Shown here in pieces: positions 9,255 through 18,558 of a DNA stretch of 64,000 bases. The translations under genes were made by a program, and so were the position numbers. How positions within the stretch are numbered: position 1 is the stretch's first letter; every line of letters begins with the position of its first letter. The stretch comes from Streptomyces sp. HSG2 (GTDB lineage Bacteria; Actinomycetota; Actinomycetes; Streptomycetales; Streptomycetaceae): positions 2,480,001-2,544,000 of the forward strand of contig NZ_CP066801.1 in the NCBI RefSeq assembly GCF_016598575.1, written 5' to 3'. The notes under the pieces are model-generated. The model made no database searches and was not told where the DNA came from. It saw only the letters and a list, made by a program, of their open reading frames with translations.

Positions 9255-10235
9255 TCAGTACGCCAGCGAGCGATCGACGGCGTCCAACACCCGATCCAGG
9301 TCGGGCAGGTACTCCTCCTCCAGGCGCGCCGGGGGATAGGGGGCGTGGTAGCCGCCCACCCGCAGCACCGGGGCCTCCAGGTGATAGAAGCAGCGCTCGG
9401 TGATCCGAGCGGCGATCTCCGCCCCGGAGCCGAAGAAGACGGGGGCCTCGTGCACCACGACCAACCGGCCGGTCTTCTCCACGGACGCCTGGACCGTGTC
9501 GAAGTCGATCGGGGAGATGGAGCGCAGGTCGAGCACCTCCAGCGAGCGCCCCTCCTCCCCGGCCGCAGCGGCCACCTCCTGACACAGCTTCACCATCGGA
9601 CCGTAGGCGGCCAGGGTGAGATCGGAGCCCTCCCGGACGACGTCGGCCTTGTGCAGGGGGCCGGGGACCGCCTCGGTGTCGACGTCGGCCTTGTCCCAGT
9701 ACCGTCGTTTGGGCTCGAAGAAGATCACCGGGTCGTCGCTCCGCACGGCCTGGCGCATCATCCAATACGCGTCGGACGCGTTGGAGGGACTGACCACCTT
9801 GAGGCCCGCCACATGGGCGAAGAGCGCCTCGGGGGACTCCGAGTGGTGCTCCACCGCGCCGATCCCGCCGCCATAGGGGATGCGGATGACGATCGGCATC
9901 CGGACCGTGCCCAGCGCACGGGCGTGCATCTTCGCCAGTTGGGTGACGATCTGGTCGTAGGCGGGAAAGACGAACCCGTCGAACTGGATCTCCACGACGG
10001 GGCGGTAGCCCCGCAGGGCCAGCCCGATCGCGGTGCCCACGATGCCGGACTCGGCGAGCGGGGTGTCGATGACGCGACTCTCGCCGAAGTCCTTCTGCAG
10101 CCCGTCCGTCACACGGAAGACGCCGCCCAGCTTGCCCACGTCCTCCCCCATGATCAGGACCTTGGGGTCGGCCTCCAGGGCGTGCCGGAGCGACTCGTTG
10201 ATCGCCTTGGCGAGAGCCATCTTCTCCACGGCCAT
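9255..10235 (-). CDS. bkdB: branched-chain keto-acid dehydrogenase E1 beta, cluster 1
   Basis: A 326-residue transketolase-like beta subunit that completes the thiamine diphosphate site of E1. Typical segments are MGEDVGKLGGVFRVTDGL near residue 30, DTPLAESGIVGTAIGLA near 57, RIPYGGGIGAVEHHSESPEA near 117, and the C-terminal RVGGYHAPYPPARLEE. It begins 2 bp after the E1alpha stop, so translational coupling is likely. Confidence 0.92.
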   Translation of the reverse strand: MAVEKMALAKAINESLRHALEADPKVLIMGEDVGKLGGVFRVTDGLQKDFGESRVIDTPLAESGIVGTAIGLALRGYRPVVEIQFDGFVFPAYDQIVTQLAKMHARALGTVRMPIVIRIPYGGGIGAVEHHSESPEALFAHVAGLKVVSPSNASDAYWMMRQAVRSDDPVIFFEPKRRYWDKADVDTEAVPGPLHKADVVREGSDLTLAAYGPMVKLCQEVAAAAGEEGRSLEVLDLRSISPIDFDTVQASVEKTGRLVVVHEAPVFFGSGAEIAARITERCFYHLEAPVLRVGGYHAPYPPARLEEEYLPDLDRVLDAVDRSLAY

Positions 10236-10237
10236 GA

Positions 10238-11425
10238 TCAGACCCCTTCCGCGTCCGCGAACGACGCCTGGTAGGCGGCGAACTGGGCCCGCTCCTCGTC
10301 GACGAGCGCGTGCCCGTCCGCGTACACGTTCTCGAAGATGGCGTGCCGGTCCGGGTCCGGCATGGAACGAACCGCCTCGCGCACCCGTTTGCCCAACGCC
10401 TCGCTCTCGGACTCCAGTTCCTCGAAGAACGCGTCGTCCGCGTGGTGCGTGGCCTCCAGATGCCGGCGCAGGCGGAGGATCGGGTCCTTGGCCTCCCAGG
10501 CCGCCCGCTCGTCGTCGTGACGGTAGCGGGAGGGGTCGTCCGACGTGGTGTGGGCGCCCATGCGGTAGGTGTATGCCTCGATCAGCGACGGACCGTCACC
10601 GTGCCGGGCCCGCTCCAAGGCCCAACGGCTGACCGCGAGCGTGGCCAGGACGTCGTTGCCGTCCACACGCACGCCGGGGAAACCGAACCCCTGCGCGCGC
10701 TGATAGAGCGGCACCCTGGTCTGCTTCTCGTTCGACTCGGAGATCGCCCACTGGTTGTTCTGACAGAAGAACACCACCGGGGCGTTGTAGACCGCCGCGA
10801 AGTTGAACGCCTCGCTGACGTCGCCCTGGCTGGAGGCCCCGTCGCCGAAGTACGCGATGACGGCCGAGTCGGCGCCGTCCATGGCCACGCCCATCGCGTA
10901 GCCCGTGGCGTGAAGGGTCTGGGACCCGATGACGATCGTGTACAGCTGGAAGTTGTTGCCGTTGGGGTCCCAACCGCCGTTGTTCACCCCGCGGAACATG
11001 CCGAGGAGCTTGGCCGGGTCCACCCCGCGGCACCAGGCGACACCGTGCTCGCGGTAGGTGGGGAAGACGTGGTCGTCCTCACGCGTGGCACGACCCGAAC
11101 CGATCTGGGCCGCCTCCTGGCCGAGCAGGGAGGCCCACAGCCCCAGCTCGCCCTGCCGTTGCAGCGACGTCGCCTCGGCATCGAAGCGTCGAGTGAGCAC
11201 CATGTCGCGATAGAGGCCGCGCAGATCCTCTGGGGTGACGTCCTCGACGTACGTGTCGTACTCGGCGTTCTTGACGCGCTTTCCCTCGGGCGTCAGCAGT
11301 TGGATCGGCTCGCCCTCGCCTCGCGGGGCGCTCTTGCGGGTGGCGCGCTTGGTGCCGGTAGTGGTGCCGGCCTTGCTCCCGGCGCTGCGTCGCGGCTTGC
11401 GCGCGGCAGTGCTCTCCACGGTCAC
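10238..11425 (-). CDS. bkdA: branched-chain keto-acid dehydrogenase E1 alpha, cluster 1
   Basis: A 395-residue thiamine-dependent decarboxylase subunit that decarboxylates branched-chain keto acids and loads E2; the products prime branched fatty acids in Streptomyces. The cofactor motif GDGASSQGDVSEAFNFAA followed by QNN is intact. There is a ~40-residue Lys/Arg/Ser/Thr-rich N-terminal tail (KPRRSAGSKAGTTTGTKRATRKSAPR) that cluster 2 lacks. It is the first gene of the operon, divergent from the response regulator. Confidence 0.92.
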   Translation of the reverse strand: MTVESTAARKPRRSAGSKAGTTTGTKRATRKSAPRGEGEPIQLLTPEGKRVKNAEYDTYVEDVTPEDLRGLYRDMVLTRRFDAEATSLQRQGELGLWASLLGQEAAQIGSGRATREDDHVFPTYREHGVAWCRGVDPAKLLGMFRGVNNGGWDPNGNNFQLYTIVIGSQTLHATGYAMGVAMDGADSAVIAYFGDGASSQGDVSEAFNFAAVYNAPVVFFCQNNQWAISESNEKQTRVPLYQRAQGFGFPGVRVDGNDVLATLAVSRWALERARHGDGPSLIEAYTYRMGAHTTSDDPSRYRHDDERAAWEAKDPILRLRRHLEATHHADDAFFEELESESEALGKRVREAVRSMPDPDRHAIFENVYADGHALVDEERAQFAAYQASFADAEGV

Positions 11426-11618
11426 GTGTGCTCCTCCGTCGGTCCGGCCCCCGGGTTCGCCGGATGCCAGTGCGGCTCACCTGTCTTCCGGCGGACACAC
11501 GGGGTGGGTGCGGCTCGGTCGGGGAACAGGCGGACAAGTGCCCCGGCGAGCACCCTGCACCATGCACGTTACCCAGTGCTCCACATGTCTGCGAAACCAT
11601 TCCTGACCTGCGTTTTTC

Positions 11619-11632
11619 CTTGGATCTCCAAG
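11619..11632. promoter_or_regulatory. operator-like palindrome in the bkdA1/response-regulator gap
   Basis: CTTGGA-TC-TCCAAG is a perfect palindrome in a locally AT-richer part of the 332-bp divergent gap. It could serve either gene. No binding protein is identified. Confidence 0.3.
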
Positions 11633-11670
11633 TAAATCCGGCAGGAGGGGAACTGTCACTGGTCACAGCC

Positions 11671-11700
11671 TTGCAGGGGGCCGGAACAACGGCACGTTAT
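11671..11700 (+). promoter_or_regulatory. candidate promoter of the response regulator gene
   Basis: TTGCAG (11671-11676) and CGTTAT (11695-11700) with an 18-bp spacer, about 57 bp before the start codon. It is a moderate match to the housekeeping sigma consensus. Confidence 0.35.
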
Positions 11701-11757
11701 CCCGGCCACCCCGGGCACGGGAAGAGCCGATGTGTGAGACTGGGCGACGTGGGCGAA

Positions 11758-12417
11758 ATGGCCGTGATCCGTGTGTTCGTCCTGGACGACCACGAGGTCG
11801 TCCGGAGAGGTGTGCGCGACCTGTTGTCCGCCGAGCCCGACATCGAGGTGGTCGGTGAGGCCGGGACGGCGTCCGAAGCCCTCTCCCTGATCCCCGCCAC
11901 CCGCCCCGACGTGGCCGTCCTGGACGTACGGCTGCCGGACGGCAGCGGGGTCGAGGTGTGCCGGGAGATCCGTTCCCGGGACGAGTCCGTCCGGTGTCTG
12001 GTCCTGACCTCGTACGCGGACGACGAGGCCCTCTTCGAGGCGATCATGGCCGGTGCCGCCGGGTACGTTCTCAAGGACATCCGCGGCGGGGAGCTGCTGG
12101 CCGCGCTCCGGGAGGTCGCCGCCGGCCGAACCCTGCTGGATCCCGTCGCCACGGCACGGGTGCTGCGGCGCCTTCGCGGGGGCTCCGGCACGGGCACGGA
12201 CGCGGTGGACGACCGGATTCAACGCCTCACCGAGCGGGAGCGGCGCATCCTGGAACTGATCGGCGAGGGGCTGACCAACCGCGCCATCGGGGCTCGCCTC
12301 CACCTCGCGGAGAAGACGATCAAGAACTACGTGTCAGGCCTGCTCGCCAAACTCGGCATGGAACGACGCTCCCAGGCCGCGGCGTACGTGGCTCGCCGAC
12401 AGGCCGAGCGCCGCTGA
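11758..12417 (+). CDS. NarL/LuxR-type response regulator (orphan)
   Basis: A 219-residue two-component regulator. The receiver domain (residues 1-~115) carries the acidic pair in LDDHE and the phospho-acceptor Asp in VAVLDVRLPDGSG, and ends with the Lys in GYVLKDIRGGEL. The C-terminal LuxR-type HTH (LTERERRILELIGEGLTNRAIGARLHLAEKTIKNYVSGLLAKLGMERRSQAAAY region) closely resembles DevR/DosR-type regulators. No histidine kinase is adjacent, so it is an orphan here. The ATG at 11758 has a GTG alternative three codons upstream. It is convergent with the kinase gene. Confidence 0.9.
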   Translation: MAVIRVFVLDDHEVVRRGVRDLLSAEPDIEVVGEAGTASEALSLIPATRPDVAVLDVRLPDGSGVEVCREIRSRDESVRCLVLTSYADDEALFEAIMAGAAGYVLKDIRGGELLAALREVAAGRTLLDPVATARVLRRLRGGSGTGTDAVDDRIQRLTERERRILELIGEGLTNRAIGARLHLAEKTIKNYVSGLLAKLGMERRSQAAAYVARRQAERR

Positions 12418-12566
12418 CACCGGGCGCCGCCGGGCCCGATCACGCCCTCGGCGCGCCGCGTGACCGCCGGGCCGTGGCCCATCGTGCCCGGCCACGACCC
12501 CCGTGGGGGCCGTGCCGAAGCCGTGGCGGAGGACGGCGGGCGAGGATTCTCGGGCCGGCGGCCCGG

Positions 12567-14207
12567 TCAGAGGCCTTCGCCCTCACCACCGCCGGCGGCC
12601 CCGCCGTCGGCTCCCGCGGTGTCCTCGCCCCCGCCACCACCGTCACCACCACCGCCGGTGCCGTCGTCCGGCGGGGGCGACGGGGAAGCGGTGGCGGTGG
12701 AGGGCTCCTCCGTCGGCTCTTCCACCGTCTCGGTCGGCTCCCCCTCGTCCGTCGGCTCGACCGGAGGCTCCTCGGTGGCCGTCTCCGTCGGCTCGGGCGT
12801 CGGGGTGTAGGGCGGCGGCCACTGGCGATCCTGGTCACCGCCACCGCCACCGCCCGTCCCCGTGTCGGGCGAGCTGTCGACGGGCTCGTCGTCCGTCTCC
12901 TCGGTCTGCGAGGGACTGGAGGACGCCTCCTGGGAGGTCTGCGAGGTGCGAGGGGACGGCGAGGTACCGGTGTCGGCCTCGCCGGTACCGGCCTGGTCCA
13001 TGTTCATCGCGAGGGCCACTCCCCCCACCACGGCGATCACCGCGAGCACCGCGAGGATCCACAGCTTGCCCCGCCCGCTGCCGCGGTTGCCGTGGCCCTC
13101 GAAGCCCCCGTCGTCGCCGCCGTAGCCGGCGGGCAGGATCGGCTGCGGGATCTGCGCCGTGCCGGCGCCGTGGTCGGGGCGCGGCATGGCGGTCGTCCCC
13201 TGGAAACCGCCGGAAGGGGTGGGGCGGCCGTCGTGCGACGCGACGGGGCCCGTGTTCCACGTGCCCGTGTGCCCACCCTGGTCGTAGAGCATCTGGAGCC
13301 CGTACTGGACCAGTCCGCGCATCTCCTCGGCGGTCTGGAAACGGTCGTCCGGCTCCTTGGCCAAAGAGCGCATCACCAGCCCGTCCAGCTCCGGCGGGCA
13401 GCCGTCCGACGCCTCGGACGGTGGGGTCGGGATGTCCTGGACGTGCTGATAGACCACCGACAGCGGGGTCTCCCCGGTGAACGGGGGGCGCAACGCCAGC
13501 AGCTCGTAGAGGAGACAGCCGGTGGCGTACAGGTCGGACCGGTGGTCCACGGCCTTGCCGAGGGCCTGCTCCGGCGACAGGTACTGCGGCGTGCCCATCA
13601 CCATGCCGGTCTGCGTCATGGTCGTCGAGGCCCCGTGCAGAGCGCGGGCGATGCCGAAGTCCATCACCTTGACGGCACCGCTGTCGGTGATGATCACATT
13701 CCCCGGCTTGATGTCGCGGTGCACGATGCCGTGCTGGTGCGAGTAGGCCAGCGCCTCCAGCACACCCGAGACGATGATCAACGCCTGCTCGGGTCCGGGC
13801 GCCTCCGCGTTCATCAGGAGATCGCGGATGGTGTGGCCCTCGACCAACTCCATCACGATGTACGGCACCGACTGCCCGGCGACGATGTCCTCGCCGGAGT
13901 CGTACACGGCGACGATGGCCTGGTGGTTCAGACCGGCCACCGACTGTGCCTCGCGGGTGAAGCGGGCCTTGGACACCGGATCCTCGGCCAGGTCGGCACG
14001 GAGCAGCTTGACCGCCACGGTCCGCCCGAGGCGCACGTCCTCGGCGGCGAACACGTCGGCCATGCCTCCGCGCCCGAGCCGACGCGTCAGCCGATACCGG
14101 CCGTCGCCGACCAGCCCGCCGTCCCCCCATTGCTCGGGGGCGTCCGACGAGCCTCCGCCAGTCGCCTCGGGGTCGGACGGGCCCTGAGAGCGCTGCTGCT
14201 GTGCCAT
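12567..14207 (-). CDS. membrane Ser/Thr protein kinase with low-complexity extracellular tail
   Basis: A 546-residue Hanks-type kinase. The kinase domain is residues ~38-300: Gly loop LGRGGMADV (44-52), VAVKLLRADL lysine, HRDIKPGNVI catalytic loop, DFGIARA, and GTPQYLSPEQA. A juxtamembrane Gly/Pro-rich linker precedes one membrane helix (~380-401, LWILAVLAVIAVVGGVALAM). The ~145-residue outside part is Ser/Thr/Pro/Glu then Gly-rich, with no PASTA or other sensor domain, unlike the kinase at 60905. What it senses is unknown. It is convergent with the response regulator. Confidence 0.9.
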   Translation of the reverse strand: MAQQQRSQGPSDPEATGGGSSDAPEQWGDGGLVGDGRYRLTRRLGRGGMADVFAAEDVRLGRTVAVKLLRADLAEDPVSKARFTREAQSVAGLNHQAIVAVYDSGEDIVAGQSVPYIVMELVEGHTIRDLLMNAEAPGPEQALIIVSGVLEALAYSHQHGIVHRDIKPGNVIITDSGAVKVMDFGIARALHGASTTMTQTGMVMGTPQYLSPEQALGKAVDHRSDLYATGCLLYELLALRPPFTGETPLSVVYQHVQDIPTPPSEASDGCPPELDGLVMRSLAKEPDDRFQTAEEMRGLVQYGLQMLYDQGGHTGTWNTGPVASHDGRPTPSGGFQGTTAMPRPDHGAGTAQIPQPILPAGYGGDDGGFEGHGNRGSGRGKLWILAVLAVIAVVGGVALAMNMDQAGTGEADTGTSPSPRTSQTSQEASSSPSQTEETDDEPVDSSPDTGTGGGGGGDQDRQWPPPYTPTPEPTETATEEPPVEPTDEGEPTETVEEPTEEPSTATASPSPPPDDGTGGGGDGGGGGEDTAGADGGAAGGGEGEGL

Positions 14208-14669
14208 CAGTCCTCGCCGTCGTTTCTGCCCGCGGTGCGCGCGGTGTTGTCACGGTCTCCGTCGGCCACGCTACAGCCTCATCGCGGGGCCGCGGACCGG
14301 GATGGGCGCCGGAACCGACACAAGGTGGACCCGCGTCGCCACACCGCCGGACGGGAGCACGGCGCACCGACCGCACCCCGGGCCCCCAGCGCCCCACCGC
14401 GCGTGACGTCCCGGGCGAGCCCACGCCACGTCCTCGACGAACCCCGGCCCGGCACGCGGACCGTACGGGCGGTTTCGCGGGGGACCGAGAGGCCGGGGCG
14501 TGGCAAACCTCACGCGCCCCGGCCGGAGGTGGGTGCCGGGGCCCTCAGGAGCCACTGGTGCGCGGACAGGCGACGCCTACGGGCCGCACGCGGAAGGAGC
14601 CCTCACTGGCCGCCCCCGGACCGCCGACCCCGAACGACTCTCGGCCCGAGCGGTCGCCGGATGCGACGG
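14208..14669. other. intergenic region without a recognised gene
   Basis: About 460 bp between the kinase start and the proteasome-activator stop, both leftward. It should hold the kinase promoter, but no convincing -35/-10 pair was found. Open frames here are low-complexity Arg/Pro sequences and were not called. Confidence 0.5.
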
Positions 14670-15209
14670 TCACAGGTAAGGACCGCCGGTCCTCCCAACG
14701 GGGTGGGGCGGCTCCTCGCCGTCGTGACCGACTCCTGGCGGAAGGGCGCGACGCATCTGCTCCAGCTGCGCCCGCGCCGCCATCTGCTGGGCGAACAGCG
14801 TCGTCTGGATCCCGTGGAACAGCCCTTCGAGCCAACCGACCAACTGGGCTTGGGCGATGCGCAACTCGGCGTCGCTCGGCGTGGCCTCGTCCGCGAAGGG
14901 CAGGGAGAGGCGCTCCAGCTCCTCCACCAGCTCCGGGGCGAGCCCGTCCTCCAACTCCTTCACCGAGCCGGCGTGGATCTCCTTGAGCCGAGCACGGCTC
15001 GCCTCGTCGAGCGGTGCGGCGCGGACCTCCTCCAGCAACTGCTTGATCATGCTCCCGATGCGCATGACCTTGGCCGGCTGCTCCACCTGCTCCGTCACCG
15101 GGATCTCGCGGGACTCCTGATCCCCGCCGCCACCCAGCGCCATGCCGTCCTGGCCGACCACCAGGATCTGTGGCTTCTCCGACGACCCGTCGTTCCTCGG
15201 CGTTTCCAT
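14670..15209 (-). CDS. bpa: bacterial proteasome activator (Bpa/PafE family)
   Basis: A 179-residue ring-forming, ATP-independent activator of the 20S proteasome. The helical core runs from about VMRIGSMIKQLLEEVRAAPLDEASRARL to QTTLFAQQMAARAQLEQMRR, typical of the family. The extreme C-terminus, GGPYL, keeps the Tyr-Leu end used to dock into the proteasome alpha ring; the mycobacterial protein ends GQYL (family knowledge). The ATG at 15209 was chosen; an in-frame ATG seven codons upstream (15230) is possible. Confidence 0.88.
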   Translation of the reverse strand: METPRNDGSSEKPQILVVGQDGMALGGGGDQESREIPVTEQVEQPAKVMRIGSMIKQLLEEVRAAPLDEASRARLKEIHAGSVKELEDGLAPELVEELERLSLPFADEATPSDAELRIAQAQLVGWLEGLFHGIQTTLFAQQMAARAQLEQMRRALPPGVGHDGEEPPHPVGRTGGPYL

Positions 15210-15462
15210 GGCGCCATTGTCCCCCACCATCACGCCGTTCGAAGAGGTGGCCCCGGGCCCGCCCGGAGCGGGGGCGCTCCTGGGACCACGCCGGACACGC
15301 CGCCCCGTGGCCGTCGTGGCCACCGGACGTCCACGGAACGCCGTCGGTCCGCGCGCCGCCGCGGCCGTCGGACGGCCCCTCCCGAGGTGCCACCACGCCC
15401 GTCGGGTGTGAGGCTGGGACCGTCGATTCCGCCGCCCGCGCCGCCGGAAAGGGGTGACCGCC

Positions 15463-16275
15463 ATGTCCCCGTGGCTGCGCACCCTGGGAGCCGCGGGCGT
15501 GGCGGGAACGATCGGGATGGGCACTGTGCTGGGCATACCCCAGATCGGGTCCGCCCACGGCGTGGGCCGGAACACGATCACCCCGCTCGTGTCGGCCGTG
15601 CCGGACCCCACGCGCTCGCCGGGGAGATCGGGTTCGCCGGTCGGCGTTCACGGGCTGATATCGCTTCCCGATCCCGACGGGCCCCGGAGCGGGCCCACCT
15701 CCGCCACCCCGTGGTCGACCCCGCGCGCGAGCGCCACCCCTTCTCCTCCCCCTGCCGGGGAGACGGACCCGCCCATCATCGGGCGCGAGCCGGCGGGGGA
15801 GGCGCCGAGAGCGCCGTCGGCCGCGCCGGAGGCGTCGGCGTCGCGGCCGGCCTCGGGGGCACCTGGGCCGAAGCGCCCGGGCCCACCCTCGGCCTCCCGG
15901 TCGACCACGCCCCACGCACCGACGTCCCGACCTCCGTGGCCCCCGCTCGCTCCTCGCCCCTCCCGGGCGGAACCCCATCGGGACGACCGGCACGACGGAC
16001 CACGACGCTGGGCGCCGGACGCCTCTCGACGATGGCATACGCCCAAGGGCGACGGGCCCGCCCGGGAGGTGCCGGGCGGCGCGGTGGCGGTACCCAGTCC
16101 TTCGACGTCGAGCGATCAGAGAGAAGCGGTGCTCGCCCCTTCCCGAACCGACCACCGCCCCGGCCGTCACCGTGACACGGCGGCGGCGCGCGTTCTTCCT
16201 CTGGGCAGTGGTCTGATGCTCCTCGGACTCGGCATGGCGCTCGCCCTGGCCGGCCTGCGACTACGGCGCGGCTGA
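15463..16275 (+). CDS. hypothetical exported Pro-rich protein with C-terminal membrane anchor
   Basis: A 270-residue protein of unknown function. An N-terminal hydrophobic stretch (LRTLGAAGVAGTIGMGTVLGI) looks like a signal sequence. The middle ~200 residues are Pro/Ser/Ala/Arg-rich and probably disordered. The C-terminus is LPLGSG, a hydrophobic helix (LMLLGLGMALALAGL) and RLRRG, so it resembles a wall- or membrane-anchored protein, although no exact LPxTG or LAxTG is present. The ATG at 15463 was preferred over a GTG nine bases upstream because GGAAAGGGG is then well spaced. Confidence 0.6.
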   Translation: MSPWLRTLGAAGVAGTIGMGTVLGIPQIGSAHGVGRNTITPLVSAVPDPTRSPGRSGSPVGVHGLISLPDPDGPRSGPTSATPWSTPRASATPSPPPAGETDPPIIGREPAGEAPRAPSAAPEASASRPASGAPGPKRPGPPSASRSTTPHAPTSRPPWPPLAPRPSRAEPHRDDRHDGPRRWAPDASRRWHTPKGDGPAREVPGGAVAVPSPSTSSDQREAVLAPSRTDHRPGRHRDTAAARVLPLGSGLMLLGLGMALALAGLRLRRG

Positions 16276-16410
16276 GGACGGGGTGCGCGGCCGAGGCGGG
16301 TGGTCCCCCGACGACACCGTCCCTGCCCTCGGCGGACGGCCCCGGGCCGCCCGACCGTCGGACGGACGGCGCGGGCAGGGCATCCGCGTCCCGAGCCGAG
16401 GCGCCGTCCC

Positions 16411-17391
16411 TCAGCCCGCGAGGAGCAGGACCTTCCCCACGTGTCCGCTCCCCTCCACGACGCGGTGCGCGGCGGCGGCCTGGTCCATGGGGAGTTCACG
16501 ATCGACGACGGGACGGACACGACCGGCCTCCACGAGGGGCCAGACGTGCTCCCGCACGGCGGAGACGATGGCCGCCTTCTCCTCCGGAGGTCGCGCCCGC
16601 AACGAGGTCGCCGTCACGGCGGCACGTTTGCGCAGCAGCCGCCCGATGTCGAGTTCGCCCTTGACGCCTCCCTGCATGCCGATGATGGCGAGGCGCCCGT
16701 TGACCGCGAGAGTCCGAATGTTCCGGTCCAGATACCGCGCACCCATGTTGTCGAGAACGACGTCCGCGCCGGCGCCCTCCGTGGCGCGCTCGATTTCCTC
16801 CACGAAATCCTGTTCGCGGTAGTCGATCAGGATCTCCGCGCCCAGTTCGGCGCAGCGCTCCAGTTTCTCCCGGGTACCCGCCGTCACGGCGACCCGCGCG
16901 CCGACGGCCTTGGCGAGCTGGATCGCCATGGTGCCGATGCCGCTCGACCCGCCGTGGACCAGCACGGTCTCTCCCGGGCGCAGGTGGGCGACCATGAAGA
17001 GGTTCGACCAGACCGTGGCGGCGACCTCGGGCAACGCCGCGGCCCGGGCGAGGGTGACGCCCTCGGGGACGGGCAGCAGTTGTCCCGCCGGGACGGCGAC
17101 CCGCTCGGCGTAGCCCCCGCCTCCGAGGAGGGCGCACACCTCGTCGCCGACGGCCCATCCCGACACCCCGGGACCGAGGCCGGCGACGCGACCGGAGCAC
17201 TCCAGGCCGGGGTAGGGCGAGGCACCGGGAGGCGGATCGTAGTGACCTTGCCGTTGCAGGATGTCGGCCCGGTTCACGGCGCTGGCGGTGACCTGGAGCA
17301 GGACTTCGCCGACACCGGGTACCGGATCGGGAACTTCCGCCCAGACCAGCGCCTCGGCATCTCCGGGTTCGGGGATCGTGATCGCATGCAT
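16411..17391 (-). CDS. NADPH:quinone oxidoreductase (medium-chain dehydrogenase/reductase family)
   Basis: A 326-residue zinc-free quinone reductase of the zeta-crystallin type. It has the N-terminal GroES-like domain (VNRADILQRQGHYDPPPG) and a Rossmann domain with VLVHGGSSGIGTMAIQLAKAVGARV (residues ~143-167). The C-terminal half keeps VVLDNMGARYL and AAHRVVEGSGHVGKVLL. Zinc-ligand cysteines of alcohol dehydrogenases are absent. It starts 69 bp after the K+ channel gene and reads the same way. Confidence 0.9.
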   Translation of the reverse strand: MHAITIPEPGDAEALVWAEVPDPVPGVGEVLLQVTASAVNRADILQRQGHYDPPPGASPYPGLECSGRVAGLGPGVSGWAVGDEVCALLGGGGYAERVAVPAGQLLPVPEGVTLARAAALPEVAATVWSNLFMVAHLRPGETVLVHGGSSGIGTMAIQLAKAVGARVAVTAGTREKLERCAELGAEILIDYREQDFVEEIERATEGAGADVVLDNMGARYLDRNIRTLAVNGRLAIIGMQGGVKGELDIGRLLRKRAAVTATSLRARPPEEKAAIVSAVREHVWPLVEAGRVRPVVDRELPMDQAAAAHRVVEGSGHVGKVLLLAG

Positions 17392-17460
17392 GGGGCGACG
17401 CTACCGCCGCCCGGCTCGGCGACCGACCGGCGCCGAGGCCTCGGCCGGGTTCAGGCGGTC

Positions 17461-18558
17461 TCAGTCACGGGGCAGGGGCCTGACGTCGGGGGTGACCCGA
17501 GTGGCCGGTGTCGCCCTCACGATGGTGATCAACCGGTCCGTCAGTTCCAGCACGCCGACGGCCGGATCGTCGTAACCGAGCACACGGTGTCCGCGCAACA
17601 CGCTCACCACCAGATCATCGGTCTCCCGCGGGCTGCGGCCCACCTCGGACTTTATGACCGGCCGTTCGACGAGGTCGAGCCCACTGCCCTGCTGGATCAG
17701 ATCCTCCATGACCATCCCGGCGGCCGGGCTGAGCACGGAGAGTCCGAGGAGTCGCCCGGCCGCGCTGGCACTGGTGATCACCGCGTCCGCCCCGGACTGC
17801 TTGAGAAGCGGCGCGTTCTCCTCTTCTCGGACCGCGGCCACGATCTTGGCTCCTCGGTTGAGCTGTCGAGCCGTCAAGGCCACCAGGACGGCCGTGTCGT
17901 CCCGCTGGGTGGCGATCAGGATCTGTCGCGCCTTCTGTACCTCGGCGCGCTTGAGTACGTCGCTGCGGGTGGCGTCACCGATCACCCCGGCGTAGCCGTC
18001 GGCCGTGGCGGCCTCGATCACCTTGGTGCTGGGGTCGACGACGACGACCTGTTCCTTCCGGAGCCCGGTCGCGCAGACGGTCTGCAGAGCGGATCGTCCC
18101 TTCGTCCCGAACCCGACGACGACGGTGTGATCGCGCAAGGTGGACCTCCAGCGGTTGAGTCGCCATTCCTCCCGGGTGCGCTCGGTGAGTGCTTCCAGCG
18201 TGGTGCCGACGAGGATGATCAGGAACAGCACGCGCAGGGGCGTGATGACCAGGATGTTGGTCAGCCGGGCCGCGTCGGTCACGGGGGTGATGTCGCCGTA
18301 CCCGGTGGTCGAGAGCGTGACAGTGGCGTAGTAGAAGGAGTCGAGGAGGTCGATGGGGCCGTCGGAATTGTCGCTGTACCCGGCGCGGTCGACGTAGACG
18401 ATCAGAGCGGTGAGCACCAGGACCAACAGGGCGAGCGAGAGTCGCTTGGCGACCTGCCGCACCGGATGCTCCACCAGCTTGCGCGGAAGCTTCACGCGGT
18501 GCGTCACCAGATGCTCGTCCGCTTGGCGGGCGATGAGGTCTTGGCCCGGCAGTTTCAC
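17461..18558 (-). CDS. potassium channel family protein with RCK (TrkA-N) domain
   Basis: A 365-residue two-transmembrane K+ channel. Helix 1 is LALLVLVLTALIVYV (near residue 38), the pore and selectivity filter is TVTLSTTGYGDITP, helix 2 is LVITPLRVLFLIILVGTTL, and the cytoplasmic RCK/TrkA-N domain begins VVVGFGTKGRSALQTV, followed by a C-terminal regulatory half. The GTG at 18558 overlaps the moeA stop by four bases (GTGA), so the genes are probably co-translated. That same stretch is a perfect parS site. Confidence 0.9.
   Translation of the reverse strand: MKLPGQDLIARQADEHLVTHRVKLPRKLVEHPVRQVAKRLSLALLVLVLTALIVYVDRAGYSDNSDGPIDLLDSFYYATVTLSTTGYGDITPVTDAARLTNILVITPLRVLFLIILVGTTLEALTERTREEWRLNRWRSTLRDHTVVVGFGTKGRSALQTVCATGLRKEQVVVVDPSTKVIEAATADGYAGVIGDATRSDVLKRAEVQKARQILIATQRDDTAVLVALTARQLNRGAKIVAAVREEENAPLLKQSGADAVITSASAAGRLLGLSVLSPAAGMVMEDLIQQGSGLDLVERPVIKSEVGRSPRETDDLVVSVLRGHRVLGYDDPAVGVLELTDRLITIVRATPATRVTPDVRPLPRD

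Noticed and set aside
7740-10274. An 844-codon rightward open frame across bkd operon 1
   Set aside because: It is antisense to three well-recognised genes and has a His/Arg/Gly-rich composition typical of shadow frames in high-GC DNA.
11958-16175. A 1,405-codon rightward open frame
   Set aside because: It overlaps the response regulator, kinase, proteasome activator and Pro-rich protein in other frames; long shadow frames are expected at this GC content.
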